From assembly GCA_964475985.1 (NCBI GenBank), contig CAYYYP010000004.1, positions 58,002 to 122,001 on the forward strand: DNA of 64,000 bases, read 5' to 3'. This document shows positions 43,253 to 52,125 of this stretch, one piece after another (positions within the stretch are counted from its first letter, which is position 1; each line of letters starts with the position of its first letter). This DNA is from CAYYYP01 sp964475985. GTDB lineage: Bacteria; Bdellovibrionota; UBA1018; CAYHWW01. The notes beneath the pieces are model-generated. The model did no database searches. It was not told the DNA's origin and saw only the letters and a program-made list of their open reading frames with translations. A program made the translations under genes and the position numbers.

Positions 43253-44506
43253 ATGGCTAAAGTCGGCACTGAACTTTTGAAATCCCAGCATATAACCGTC
43301 TCATCGGCGGCAGATCATGATGAAATTTATGATGATGCTAAAATCTATGTAAATATCGGGCCCTCCCACCCTTCGACCCACGGCACTTTGCGAGTCATGT
43401 GCAGGCTCAATGGCGAGACCATTGAAAAGAGCATCAGCGAAATGGGTTACCTCCATCGCGCCATGGAGAAAATCGGTGAAAATAAAACCTATCACCAATT
43501 CATTCCTTATACCGATCGTTTGAATTACTGCTCTGCTCTAAACAACAACGTGACCTATGTGATGGCAGTCGAAAATCTTCTCCAAATCGAAGTTCCGGAA
43601 CGTACAAAATACATTCGAACCATTTGCTGTGAAATTGCCCGTATCATCGACCATCTTATCTGCATTGGAATCAACGCCGTAGATTTGGGCGCGTTTACTT
43701 TTTTCCTTTATGGGTTTCACCAACGGGAAGAGGCTTACACCTTGATTGAAATGCTTTGCGGCTCTCGTTTGACCACCAGCTATACGCGAGTAGGCGGACT
43801 TGGCTGGGAACCACCCCCAGAGTTTTTGCCCGCGCTTAAAAAGTGGCTCGATAGCTTTGAAAAAGTTTTCAACGAGATGGATGACCTCCTCACCACAAAC
43901 AAAATTTGGCAGAAACGAACGGTGGGCGTCGGTGCATTCACCCGTGAACAAGCTCTGTCATATTCCTTCACCGGTCCTTGCGCTCGAGCCAGTAATATCA
44001 ATGTTGATTTGCGCCGGGATCAGCCCAATCCAGGCCTGATCTATAAAGGCATTGAGTTTGATGTTCCGCTTTCCACCAACGGCGATGTTTACGACCGGTA
44101 TCTCATTCGGATTCAAGAGGTGAAGGAGTCGGTGCGTATCCTGCGGCAGTTAGTGGACAAGTGCCCTACCACAGGTCCAATTTGGGCCGACGATAAACGC
44201 GTGCGCATTCCCGAGAAGTCCCGTGTGCATAATTCCATGGAAGCCATGATTCATCATTTCAAGTTTTTCATGGAAGGTTTTGATGTGCCTCCAGGCGAGG
44301 CTTACACCTGTACCGAAGGGCCTAATGGCGAAATCGGTTTTTATATCAAAAGTACGGGTGGTCCAAAGGCCACTCGACTTCGCATCCGAGCGCCATCATT
44401 TTTCCTATACCAAGGGCTAGATGAAATGGTTCAAGGTGAAATGATCGGGGATCTGGTCGCCGCCATGGGCAGCGTCAACATTATTGCTGGAGAGTTGGAC
44501 CGATAA
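43253..44506 (+). CDS. nuoD: NADH-quinone oxidoreductase subunit D
   Basis: 417 aa, the 49-kDa subunit that forms the quinone site with NuoB. GPSHPSTHG carries the quinone-binding His43. Tyr92 in 'D-R-L-N-Y' is the second ligand. The C-terminus is GDLVAAMGSVNIIAGELDR, the classical ending. It overlaps nuoE by one base (TAATG). It is the intact reference for the altered copy at 33465. Confidence 0.97.
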   Translation: MAKVGTELLKSQHITVSSAADHDEIYDDAKIYVNIGPSHPSTHGTLRVMCRLNGETIEKSISEMGYLHRAMEKIGENKTYHQFIPYTDRLNYCSALNNNVTYVMAVENLLQIEVPERTKYIRTICCEIARIIDHLICIGINAVDLGAFTFFLYGFHQREEAYTLIEMLCGSRLTTSYTRVGGLGWEPPPEFLPALKKWLDSFEKVFNEMDDLLTTNKIWQKRTVGVGAFTREQALSYSFTGPCARASNINVDLRRDQPNPGLIYKGIEFDVPLSTNGDVYDRYLIRIQEVKESVRILRQLVDKCPTTGPIWADDKRVRIPEKSRVHNSMEAMIHHFKFFMEGFDVPPGEAYTCTEGPNGEIGFYIKSTGGPKATRLRIRAPSFFLYQGLDEMVQGEMIGDLVAAMGSVNIIAGELDR

Positions 44507-44991
44507 TGACAACAAGTACGAAAAAACTTCTCTCAAACGAATTTTACACTGAAGTCGAAAAGTTAAGACCAAGATATCCTACCAACCAAGCTTTATTGTT
44601 GCCGGCCTTGCATCTGGCGCAAAAAGAATTTGGCTGGGTGCCGCCGGAAGTCATGGATGAAATCGCTGCCGCCATCGACATTCCGCCGCCGGTCGTAAGG
44701 GAAGTCATTACATTTTATACGATGTATAACCTTAAGCCCGTAGGTAAATTCCATCTGCAGTTCTGTACTAACATTTCTTGCTGCCTACGCGGAGCGGAAG
44801 AGTTGCTTCACCACTGCGAGAAAAAACTAGGGATTGCCGCTGGCGAGACTACCCGCGATGGAAAGTTTACGATCAGTCACGTTGAGTGTCTTGGTTCCTG
44901 TGGCACGGCTCCCGTAGTGCAGATCAATGATGACTATTATGAAAATCTTTCCCCGCAAATGATGGATAAAACTTTGGAAAGCTTGAAATGA
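44506..44991 (+). CDS. nuoE: NADH-quinone oxidoreductase subunit E
   Basis: 161 aa, thioredoxin-like [2Fe-2S] protein (cluster N1a) of the NADH module. Ligand pattern CTNISC (C-x4-C) and later CLGSC (C-x3-C) in SHVECLGSCGTAPVVQIN. It also has QKEFGWVPPEVMDEIA. No counterpart exists in the first nuo cluster. Confidence 0.97.
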   Translation: MTTSTKKLLSNEFYTEVEKLRPRYPTNQALLLPALHLAQKEFGWVPPEVMDEIAAAIDIPPPVVREVITFYTMYNLKPVGKFHLQFCTNISCCLRGAEELLHHCEKKLGIAAGETTRDGKFTISHVECLGSCGTAPVVQINDDYYENLSPQMMDKTLESLK

Positions 44992-46283
44992 TGACAACCG
45001 CTGAAGTGCAAAACGCCCCCAAAATTATATCGAAATTCTTCTATAATAAAGAAGCGGCGCCCTTGGATTACTATTTGAAGCACAGCGGTTACGAAGCGGC
45101 CAAAAAAGCGCTGAGTTCCATGAGTGCCGACGACATCATCGGCGAGATGAAAAAATCCAATATGCGTGGCCGCGGCGGAGCCGGATTCCCGACGGGCATG
45201 AAGTGGGGATTCATCCCGAAGCAATCCAAAGATCCAAAATACTTGGTTTGTAATGCCGACGAATCGGAGCCCGGCACCTTTAAAGACCGCGCCATCATGA
45301 CCTACTCTCCGCATATGCTCATTGAAGGCATGATCATCGCAGCTTTCGCCATCGGTTCTAACCGTGGATACATTTACATTCGCGGTGAGTACGTGGAAGA
45401 GACCAAGATTCTTGAACGCGCATTGGAAGAAGCGTACGCAAAAGGGTTTTTGGGCAACAAAGTATTGGGCACGAATTTTAAGTTCGACCTCTACGTTCAT
45501 CGTGGTGCGGGTGCCTACATCTGCGGTGAAGAAACCGCTCTACTTAATAGTCTTGAAGGAAAGCGCGGCGAACCTAGGGTAAAACCTCCATTCCCAGCTA
45601 TCAAAGGCGCCTTCGGTGGGCCGACCATCGTGAATAACGTTGAAACTTTGGCGGCAGTGCCTTGGATCATCAGCAATGGCGGTGAAGCATTTGCAAAACT
45701 TGGCAAAGACCCCAAAAGCGGTGGAACTAGGGTTTACTGCATCTCCGGACATGTAAATAAGCCAGGTTTATACGAGTTCCCAGCGGGTCATGTGACCTTG
45801 CGTCAATTGATTTTTGATCATGCCGGCGGGATCACCGACGGAAGAAAAGTAAAGGCCGTGATACCCGGCGGCTCCTCGGCTCCGGTGTTGACACCGGCGG
45901 AACTTGATATCGATTTGGATGTAGAACCCATGATGAAAGCCGGTACAATGTTAGGTTCGGCTGGCACCATCGTCATTAATGATTCTTGGTGCGCGGTAAA
46001 GGCCATAAAAATCATCACCCACTTTTACGCCCATGAGTCATGTGGCCAATGTACGCCCTGCCGCGAAGGATGCCGCTGGATGGAAGATGTCCTACATCGC
46101 ATTGAAGAAGGACAGGGTAAAATGTCTGACTTGGACCTGCTCCTAAACATTGCGGATAACATCAATGGAAAAACTCTGTGTGCGTTAGGGGATGCCGCTG
46201 CCGGCCCCGTTGCCAGTTTTGTCAAAAAATTTCGTCACGAATTTGAAGAACATATTAAAGGTGGAAAATGCCCGTTTGCATAA
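44988..46283 (+). CDS. nuoF: NADH-quinone oxidoreductase subunit F
   Basis: 431 aa, binds NADH, FMN and cluster N3. The FMN/NADH site is GRGGAGFPTGMKW, with NADESEPGTFKDR and GAGAYICGEETALLNSLEG. N3 ligands are in ESCGQCTPCREGC plus a later Cys in GKTLCALGD. The ATG overlaps the nuoE stop. No counterpart exists in the first nuo cluster. Confidence 0.97.
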   Translation: MMTTAEVQNAPKIISKFFYNKEAAPLDYYLKHSGYEAAKKALSSMSADDIIGEMKKSNMRGRGGAGFPTGMKWGFIPKQSKDPKYLVCNADESEPGTFKDRAIMTYSPHMLIEGMIIAAFAIGSNRGYIYIRGEYVEETKILERALEEAYAKGFLGNKVLGTNFKFDLYVHRGAGAYICGEETALLNSLEGKRGEPRVKPPFPAIKGAFGGPTIVNNVETLAAVPWIISNGGEAFAKLGKDPKSGGTRVYCISGHVNKPGLYEFPAGHVTLRQLIFDHAGGITDGRKVKAVIPGGSSAPVLTPAELDIDLDVEPMMKAGTMLGSAGTIVINDSWCAVKAIKIITHFYAHESCGQCTPCREGCRWMEDVLHRIEEGQGKMSDLDLLLNIADNINGKTLCALGDAAAGPVASFVKKFRHEFEEHIKGGKCPFA

Positions 46284-47707
46284 TTGATGGCCAACAATAT
46301 GAGTTTAATGCAGGTGAAACAATCATTGAGCTGGCGGACCGCGTCGGTGTCACGATTCCCCGGTATTGTTATCACCCAGCCCTGACGGTCGTTGCACAAT
46401 GTCGCATGTGTGCCGTTGAAGTGGAAAAAATGCCTAAACTTCAGACGGCATGCTCCACTCCGCTCGCCGATGGGATGGTGATCAACACCAAATCTGAAAA
46501 AGTCAAAAGCATGCAATCGTCCGTCATGGAATTTTTGCTAGCAAACCATCCGCTCGACTGCCCCATTTGTGATAAATCCGGCGAATGTGATTTGCAAAAT
46601 TACAGCTACGACTACGGAACATCGGATACCCGATACGATGAATTCCGCCGCACGTACATGGACCTGGACATGGGCCCCGTCATCAAGAAAAACATGAACC
46701 GCTGCATCCATTGCACCCGTTGCATCAGATTTTGCGACGAAGTAGCGGGCTTTCGCGAAATGGTGGCCATGAACCGCGGTAACTCAACGGAAATTGTTAC
46801 TATAGATGGCAAGCCCCTTCAGACAGATTACGCTGGCAACCTGGCCGACATCTGCCCCACTGGTTCGTTAACGCTTAAGGATTTTAGATTTAAAAAACGC
46901 GTCTGGTATCTCAAGAAAACCAAGACGGTCTGCGAAGGTTGTTCTCGCGGGTGCAATATTGAGCTGGATCACGAAAACAATGTGACGCAACGCATTCTTC
47001 CCCGTGAAAATAAAGAAATCAACAAATGGTGGATCTGTGATGAAGGCCGATTCAATTATCATTACATCCATAGCGCTGACCGCATTCTTGAACCCACAAC
47101 TCCTTCAAGCATTCCCTCTACGCCAGAATCCTTAGCCGGAATGCCAGAGAAGCCGCTCATCACTTGGAAGTCGGCGGTAGCTCAAGCAAAAGTATTATTA
47201 GGATCTGGCGGCAAAGAGCTCACGATCTTAGTGGGTTCGGATCTTACTCAGGAAGAACTGACTTTGATTCAAAAGCTTGCAAAAGAAAGCTTTGCCGGGG
47301 CCGCCATGTACCATTTCGGTACGCCGGGTCACCTCAATGCCTCCGATGACAAAGCAGAAGATGCAATCTTAAAACGAACGAGCAAAACGTCAAACCTGTA
47401 CGGGGCTGACAAGCTTGGCATTCCTGGCTTTCCCGGTTTTGATAAAATGAAGGGCGCTAAATGGTTGGTAATTACCGGCGGCAGGGCTGAACTAGTAATG
47501 CCTAAGAAGCCAGGCACCCTTGTAGGTATCGGTGTATTCCTAAAGCCACAGGCAAACATGTTTGATTTGATATTGCCGGGCCTCAGTTACGCTGAAAAAT
47601 CAGGAACCATATATAACTTTGAAGGCCGTGAGCAAAAACTCACGAAAGCGCTTGAGCCAGTGGGCCAAAGCCGAAGTCTTCAAGAGGTGTTTCAACTATG
47701 GAAGTAA
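46268..47707 (+). CDS. nuoG: NADH-quinone oxidoreductase subunit G, short form
   Basis: 479 aa, shorter than the usual 680-900 because most of the molybdopterin-type C-terminal domain is missing. The N-terminal [2Fe-2S] ligands are at Cys34, 45, 48 and 62. The His-Cys cluster region is HPLDCPICDKSGECDLQNY and the next cluster is CIHCTRCIRFCDE. At Cys222, 225, 229 and 257 there is a C-x2-C-x3-C-x27-C pattern, the ligand set of the off-pathway cluster N7, which mitochondrial and many bacterial enzymes lack. The ATG lies inside the end of nuoF (16-base overlap). Confidence 0.93.
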   Translation: MPVCIIDGQQYEFNAGETIIELADRVGVTIPRYCYHPALTVVAQCRMCAVEVEKMPKLQTACSTPLADGMVINTKSEKVKSMQSSVMEFLLANHPLDCPICDKSGECDLQNYSYDYGTSDTRYDEFRRTYMDLDMGPVIKKNMNRCIHCTRCIRFCDEVAGFREMVAMNRGNSTEIVTIDGKPLQTDYAGNLADICPTGSLTLKDFRFKKRVWYLKKTKTVCEGCSRGCNIELDHENNVTQRILPRENKEINKWWICDEGRFNYHYIHSADRILEPTTPSSIPSTPESLAGMPEKPLITWKSAVAQAKVLLGSGGKELTILVGSDLTQEELTLIQKLAKESFAGAAMYHFGTPGHLNASDDKAEDAILKRTSKTSNLYGADKLGIPGFPGFDKMKGAKWLVITGGRAELVMPKKPGTLVGIGVFLKPQANMFDLILPGLSYAEKSGTIYNFEGREQKLTKALEPVGQSRSLQEVFQLWK

Positions 47708-48822
47708 ATTCTATCTTCACACCGCCCGTCATTGCTTCCCTAGTTAAGGTGGCGGTGGTGGTTTTAGCGTTTCTGCAAATTGTACCCATCATGGTTTGGG
47801 TTGAGCGTCGCGGGTCTGCTCTTATGCAGAATCGTCTCGGCCCCAACCGAGTGGGACCATTGGGCCTGTTTCAATCCTTAGCCGATGTCGTGAAATTCAT
47901 CGCTAAGGAAGATTTGATCCCGGATCATGTTGAAAAATTCTACTACGTTTTAGCGCCTGCCCTCTGCGTCATCATTGCTTTCATGACTTTTGCGGTTATT
48001 CCTTTCGGTGGAACGCTTCACGTAGGTGATCTTGCGGTGCCGCTCCAGATGGCCGATCTCAACGTAGGTTTGTTGTATATTTTTTCCATCGCAAGCCTTG
48101 GGGTCTACGGAATTATTATGGCCAGCTGGGCTTCGCGAAACAAGTTTGCGATGTTGGGAGGCCTTAGAAGCTCATCCCAAATGATCAGTTATGAGCTTTC
48201 TTTGGGCTTAAGCGTTCTCGGAGTGCTCATGCTCTCAGAGACTTTGAATTTGAATCAAATCGTCGTTGCCCAAGAGCTTCCTCTCTTTGGTCCCATTCCA
48301 AGATGGGGGATTTTCCTTCAGCCTTTGGGGGCTTTTGTATTCTTGGTTTCTATTTTTGCGGAGACCAATCGTTTGCCCTTTGACCTTCCGGAAGGGGAAT
48401 CAGAGATTGTCGCCGGATTCCATCTTGAATACGGAAGCATGAAGTTTGCACTATTTTTCATGGCGGAATACCTGAACATGTTTACGGGTTCCGCGTTGCT
48501 TGCCACTTTATTTTTTGGCGGATACTCGGCCTGGCCTTTTGGGTTCCTGGCCGACCCGCTTGCCATCCACGTTTTAACGCCGCTTCTTTCTGCACTCGGA
48601 GTGAGTGCGCTTGATCCCCTAAACCTTGCAACGATCCTCCTTCAGGTGGGCGCATTTGTTTCAAAGGTTATGTTTTTTATGTGGTTCTTTGTTTGGGTGC
48701 GCTGGACCTTACCAAGGTTCCGTTATGACCAACTCATGAACATTGGTTGGAAGGTTCTATTCCCCCTTGCCTTAGGCAATGTCGTCGTAACGGCACTGCT
48801 CATTTACTGGAAGGTGATCTGA
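47698..48822 (+). CDS. nuoH: NADH-quinone oxidoreductase subunit H
   Basis: 374 aa, eight-helix membrane subunit that closes the quinone tunnel. It has MQNRLGPNRVGPLGLFQSLA, SSQMISYELSLGLSVLGVL and the acidic loop AETNRLPFDLPEGESEIVAG. The ATG lies inside the end of nuoG (10-base overlap). It is the intact reference for the divergent copy at 34535. Confidence 0.96.
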   Translation: MEVNSIFTPPVIASLVKVAVVVLAFLQIVPIMVWVERRGSALMQNRLGPNRVGPLGLFQSLADVVKFIAKEDLIPDHVEKFYYVLAPALCVIIAFMTFAVIPFGGTLHVGDLAVPLQMADLNVGLLYIFSIASLGVYGIIMASWASRNKFAMLGGLRSSSQMISYELSLGLSVLGVLMLSETLNLNQIVVAQELPLFGPIPRWGIFLQPLGAFVFLVSIFAETNRLPFDLPEGESEIVAGFHLEYGSMKFALFFMAEYLNMFTGSALLATLFFGGYSAWPFGFLADPLAIHVLTPLLSALGVSALDPLNLATILLQVGAFVSKVMFFMWFFVWVRWTLPRFRYDQLMNIGWKVLFPLALGNVVVTALLIYWKVI

Positions 48823-48831
48823 GGAGTTCAA

Positions 48832-49275
48832 ATGCTTGTTAAACGCAAAGAAGATCTAATTCAGAAATTTTATATTCGGGAAATCCTGGTGGGTCTGTGG
48901 ATCACCATGAAGAATATGCTTTTCGCAAAAAAGGTGACTATCCAATATCCGGAAGAGCGCCGTGAGTACTCACCACGTTTTCGTGGCCTACATTATATCA
49001 AGGCTGTGAACGGGGTTGAAAATTGTACTGCATGCATGCTTTGTCCTACGGTTTGTCCCGCGGAGTGCATTCATATTGAAGCCGGGGAGCGTGGCGACAA
49101 AGAAAAATATCCCGTTAAGTTTGAAATCGATCTTTTGCGTTGCTGCTTCTGCGGATTTTGTGAGGAAGCTTGCCCGAAGGATGCCATTAAGCTTGGCAAT
49201 ATTTATGAGATGGCGGAGTATGAGCGAAACATCTACGACAAAGAAGCTTTATTAGTCCAAAGAGGCGAAAAATGA
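48832..49275 (+). CDS. nuoI: NADH-quinone oxidoreductase subunit I
   Basis: 147 aa, 2x[4Fe-4S] ferredoxin subunit. CTACMLCPTVCPAEC and CCFCGFCEEACPKDA bind clusters N6a and N6b. An N-terminal helix anchors it to the membrane arm. The stop overlaps the nuoJ ATG (ATGA). Confidence 0.96.
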   Translation: MLVKRKEDLIQKFYIREILVGLWITMKNMLFAKKVTIQYPEERREYSPRFRGLHYIKAVNGVENCTACMLCPTVCPAECIHIEAGERGDKEKYPVKFEIDLLRCCFCGFCEEACPKDAIKLGNIYEMAEYERNIYDKEALLVQRGEK

Positions 49276-49826
49276 GCCTGAAAGACGTACTTTTTTATGT
49301 ATTCGCAGGCATCACTTGTTTGGCAGCGCTTCGCGTCGTAACCGCAAAAAACCCCATCGCCGGAGCGTTTAGTTTAATCTTGGTGTTGTTTGGCGTTGCG
49401 GCAGAGTTCGCGATCCTTGATGCGCACTTCTTAGCGGCGTTGCAAATTTTCGTATATGCGGGTGCCGTCATGGTGCTCTTCGTATTTGTGATCATGCTTT
49501 TGAACGCAGATGTGCACGACTCAGATATGGGAAAAAGCCCCGTATTTCAAATATCGGCAGGTGTACTGACCTTTGCGGTATTTCTATTAGTGGCATGGAC
49601 TTTAATCGGCACCATGGGGCGGGGCGTAAGTTTCATTCCCACGGCGCTGGTGCGAGGAACCTTTACAATCGAACGCATTGAAGAGCTGGGTGGAAATGTT
49701 CGAGTTCTTTCAGAGGTCATGTTTTCAGACCATGTTCTGCCCTTTGAGTTGACATCGGTTTTATTGCTTGTGGGAATCATCGGATCCGTTGCCTTGGCAA
49801 AGCGGGCTAGACGTCAGAAGGCGTAG
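49272..49826 (+). CDS. nuoJ: NADH-quinone oxidoreductase subunit J
   Basis: 184 aa, five membrane helices. The family motif in helix 3, IFVYAGAVMVLFVFVIMLLN, is present. It is coupled to nuoI by ATGA and followed by nuoK after 21 bases. Confidence 0.95.
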   Translation: MSLKDVLFYVFAGITCLAALRVVTAKNPIAGAFSLILVLFGVAAEFAILDAHFLAALQIFVYAGAVMVLFVFVIMLLNADVHDSDMGKSPVFQISAGVLTFAVFLLVAWTLIGTMGRGVSFIPTALVRGTFTIERIEELGGNVRVLSEVMFSDHVLPFELTSVLLLVGIIGSVALAKRARRQKA

Positions 49827-49847
49827 AAATTAGGGAGAGTCATCAGC

Positions 49848-50147
49848 GTGTCTACGAATCATTTTGTGCTACTTTCATTGTTCCTGTTTTTCACCGGCCT
49901 TTTTGGTGTTTTAGTGCGCAAAAATATCTTGGTGATCCTCATGTCCATCGAGCTTATGCTCAACGCGGTCAACCTCGCCTTTGTTGCATTCAGTCATGAA
50001 CTGCAACAGGTCACAGGTCAAATGGCGGTATTTTTCATCATTACAGTAGCGGCGGCGGAATCCGCGGTGGGCTTAGGCCTCGTCATCGCCCTCTTCCGGA
50101 ATTTAAAGACTGTGAACACCGAAGACATCGAACTGCTTAAAGAATAA
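49848..50147 (+). CDS. nuoK: NADH-quinone oxidoreductase subunit K
   Basis: 99 aa, three membrane helices. Both proton-path glutamates are present: MSIELMLNAVNLAF and AAAESAVGLGLVIALFR. GTG start at 49848 is preceded by TTAGGGAGAG. Confidence 0.96.
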   Translation: MSTNHFVLLSLFLFFTGLFGVLVRKNILVILMSIELMLNAVNLAFVAFSHELQQVTGQMAVFFIITVAAAESAVGLGLVIALFRNLKTVNTEDIELLKE

Positions 50148-50169
50148 TCAATAAAGACAGGACAACACT

Positions 50170-52125
50170 ATGCTTACGGCGATTTGGCTTCTCCCTCTTC
50201 TAGGTTTTTTAATCAACTCCATCCTTGTGCTTATGAAACCCAAAGAGCAGTCAGCGCAAGTTTCAGGGGGAATCGCCTCTGGCGCACTGTTCCTCTCCTT
50301 CGTATTATCCGTCCTCGTCTTTTTTCAGCTCCACGCCATGGACGAGCATTCACGAGTGATTCAAGAAACGCTCTTTCAATGGATTAGCTTAAAGCAGCTT
50401 CATATCCCCTTCGTGCTGCGAGCAGATCCTCTGACTTCCCTTATGATGCTCATCATCACGGGCATTGGTTTTCTGATTCATGTTTATTCCATGGGTTATA
50501 TGTCGGATGACGCGACTCCCGGAAAATTCTTTTGTTACTTAAATCTTTTTTGTTTTGCGATGCTTGCCCTAGTTATGGGTGGAAACCTGCCCATTATGTT
50601 CCTCGGTTGGGAAGGCGTGGGACTCTGTTCGTATTTGTTGATCGGTTATTGGTACGAAGATCCCGCAAAGGCTGCCGCCGGAATGAAAGCATTTGTGGTC
50701 AACCGGATTGGTGACCTAGGTTTTTTAGTAGGGATATTTTTACTCTTTTTCCTTTTTGGAACCTTAGATTTTGAAGCCCTACGACATGCTGTGGTTGGTA
50801 ACGGCCAGTCTGCGGCAACGGCTGTCACGGAAATGTTACTGATGCATCCGAAACTCTTAACGGTAGCGACACTTTGTCTTTTTGTCGGTGCCATGGGTAA
50901 ATCAGCGCAGATCCCGCTTTTTGTTTGGCTACCGGATGCCATGGCGGGTCCAACTCCAGTTTCTGCATTGATCCATGCAGCGACCATGGTTACCGCCGGC
51001 GTTTACATGATATGTCGCCTTAACTTTTTATTCACTCTTTGCCCGCTGACGTTGAATGTCGTGTCAGGAATCGGTGCTGCGACTGCGCTTTTTGCGGCCA
51101 CCATTGCCATCGTGCAGACAGATATTAAAAAAGTCCTCGCCTACTCTACCGTAAGCCAATTGGGTTACATGTTTGTCGCAGTGGGTGTGGGTGCCTACGG
51201 CGCAGGTTTTTTTCACGTGATGACACATGCTTTTTTCAAAGCGCTGCTCTTCCTTGGGTCTGGAAGTGTAATCCATGGAATGCACCACGAACAGGACATC
51301 ACAAAAATGGGTGGGCTTTCTCACCATATGCCAAAGACTTTTGCGACATTTGCCATTGGAACGGTGGCCATCGCGGGAATTCCCCCGCTCGCAGGATTTT
51401 GGTCCAAGGATGAAATTTTATGGAGTGCCTTCTCATCCCATCATGGATTGGCTGGTCCAGGTCTTTGGGCCGTTGGCGCGTTGACCGCATTTTTGACGGC
51501 GTTTTACATGACTAGGCTCACTTGCCTCACCTTCCTAGGGAAAGAAAGGTTTGAGAAGAACGGCAAGCATGCGGTGCATCCTCATGAATCACCAAACCTC
51601 ATGGTTATCCCGCTAATGATCTTGGCGGTACTTTCAATTTTCGGTGGATTTCTAGGAATTCCCCACCACTCATGGCTTGAGCATTGGCTGGCGCCGGTAG
51701 TGGGTAGTCATAGTGCAGATGCGGCGGAGGGCGGATCCATGGAGTGGATACTCATGGGGGTTTCTTCATTGATTGCCGTAGCGGGCGTTGCTTCTGCTTA
51801 TTATGTGTATGTTGTGAAGCCAGAGATTTCTAAAAATTTAAAAACTTCATTGGCTTCTGCCCACGGTCTTCTCACCAATAAATATTACATCGACGAAATT
51901 TACGACGCGGTATTTGTGCAGCCGTTAAAGAAAGTGTCGGTACTTCTCTGGAAGTATTTCGATGTGCTCATCGTGGATGGGTTTGTAGTGGGACTTGGAC
52001 GCGTTTCAAGACTTTCTGGCGAAGTGTCTCGATTGGTTCAGAGCGGAGCGGTTCAACTTTACGCCGTCGCCATGCTTTTAGGACTAGGTTTGATTTTGGG
52101 GTATCTTGTTTATGGCATTCATTAA
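50170..52125 (+). CDS. nuoL: NADH-quinone oxidoreductase subunit L
   Basis: 651 aa, the distal antiporter-like subunit. Key residues are intact: TM5 Glu in LGWEGVGLCSYLLIG, TM7 Lys in GAMGKSAQIPLFVWLPDAM and the following HAATMVTAGVY. The C-terminal lateral amphipathic helix (SVLLWKYFDVLIVDGFVVGL) and last membrane helix are present. The 3' end overlaps nuoM. Confidence 0.97.
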   Translation: MLTAIWLLPLLGFLINSILVLMKPKEQSAQVSGGIASGALFLSFVLSVLVFFQLHAMDEHSRVIQETLFQWISLKQLHIPFVLRADPLTSLMMLIITGIGFLIHVYSMGYMSDDATPGKFFCYLNLFCFAMLALVMGGNLPIMFLGWEGVGLCSYLLIGYWYEDPAKAAAGMKAFVVNRIGDLGFLVGIFLLFFLFGTLDFEALRHAVVGNGQSAATAVTEMLLMHPKLLTVATLCLFVGAMGKSAQIPLFVWLPDAMAGPTPVSALIHAATMVTAGVYMICRLNFLFTLCPLTLNVVSGIGAATALFAATIAIVQTDIKKVLAYSTVSQLGYMFVAVGVGAYGAGFFHVMTHAFFKALLFLGSGSVIHGMHHEQDITKMGGLSHHMPKTFATFAIGTVAIAGIPPLAGFWSKDEILWSAFSSHHGLAGPGLWAVGALTAFLTAFYMTRLTCLTFLGKERFEKNGKHAVHPHESPNLMVIPLMILAVLSIFGGFLGIPHHSWLEHWLAPVVGSHSADAAEGGSMEWILMGVSSLIAVAGVASAYYVYVVKPEISKNLKTSLASAHGLLTNKYYIDEIYDAVFVQPLKKVSVLLWKYFDVLIVDGFVVGLGRVSRLSGEVSRLVQSGAVQLYAVAMLLGLGLILGYLVYGIH

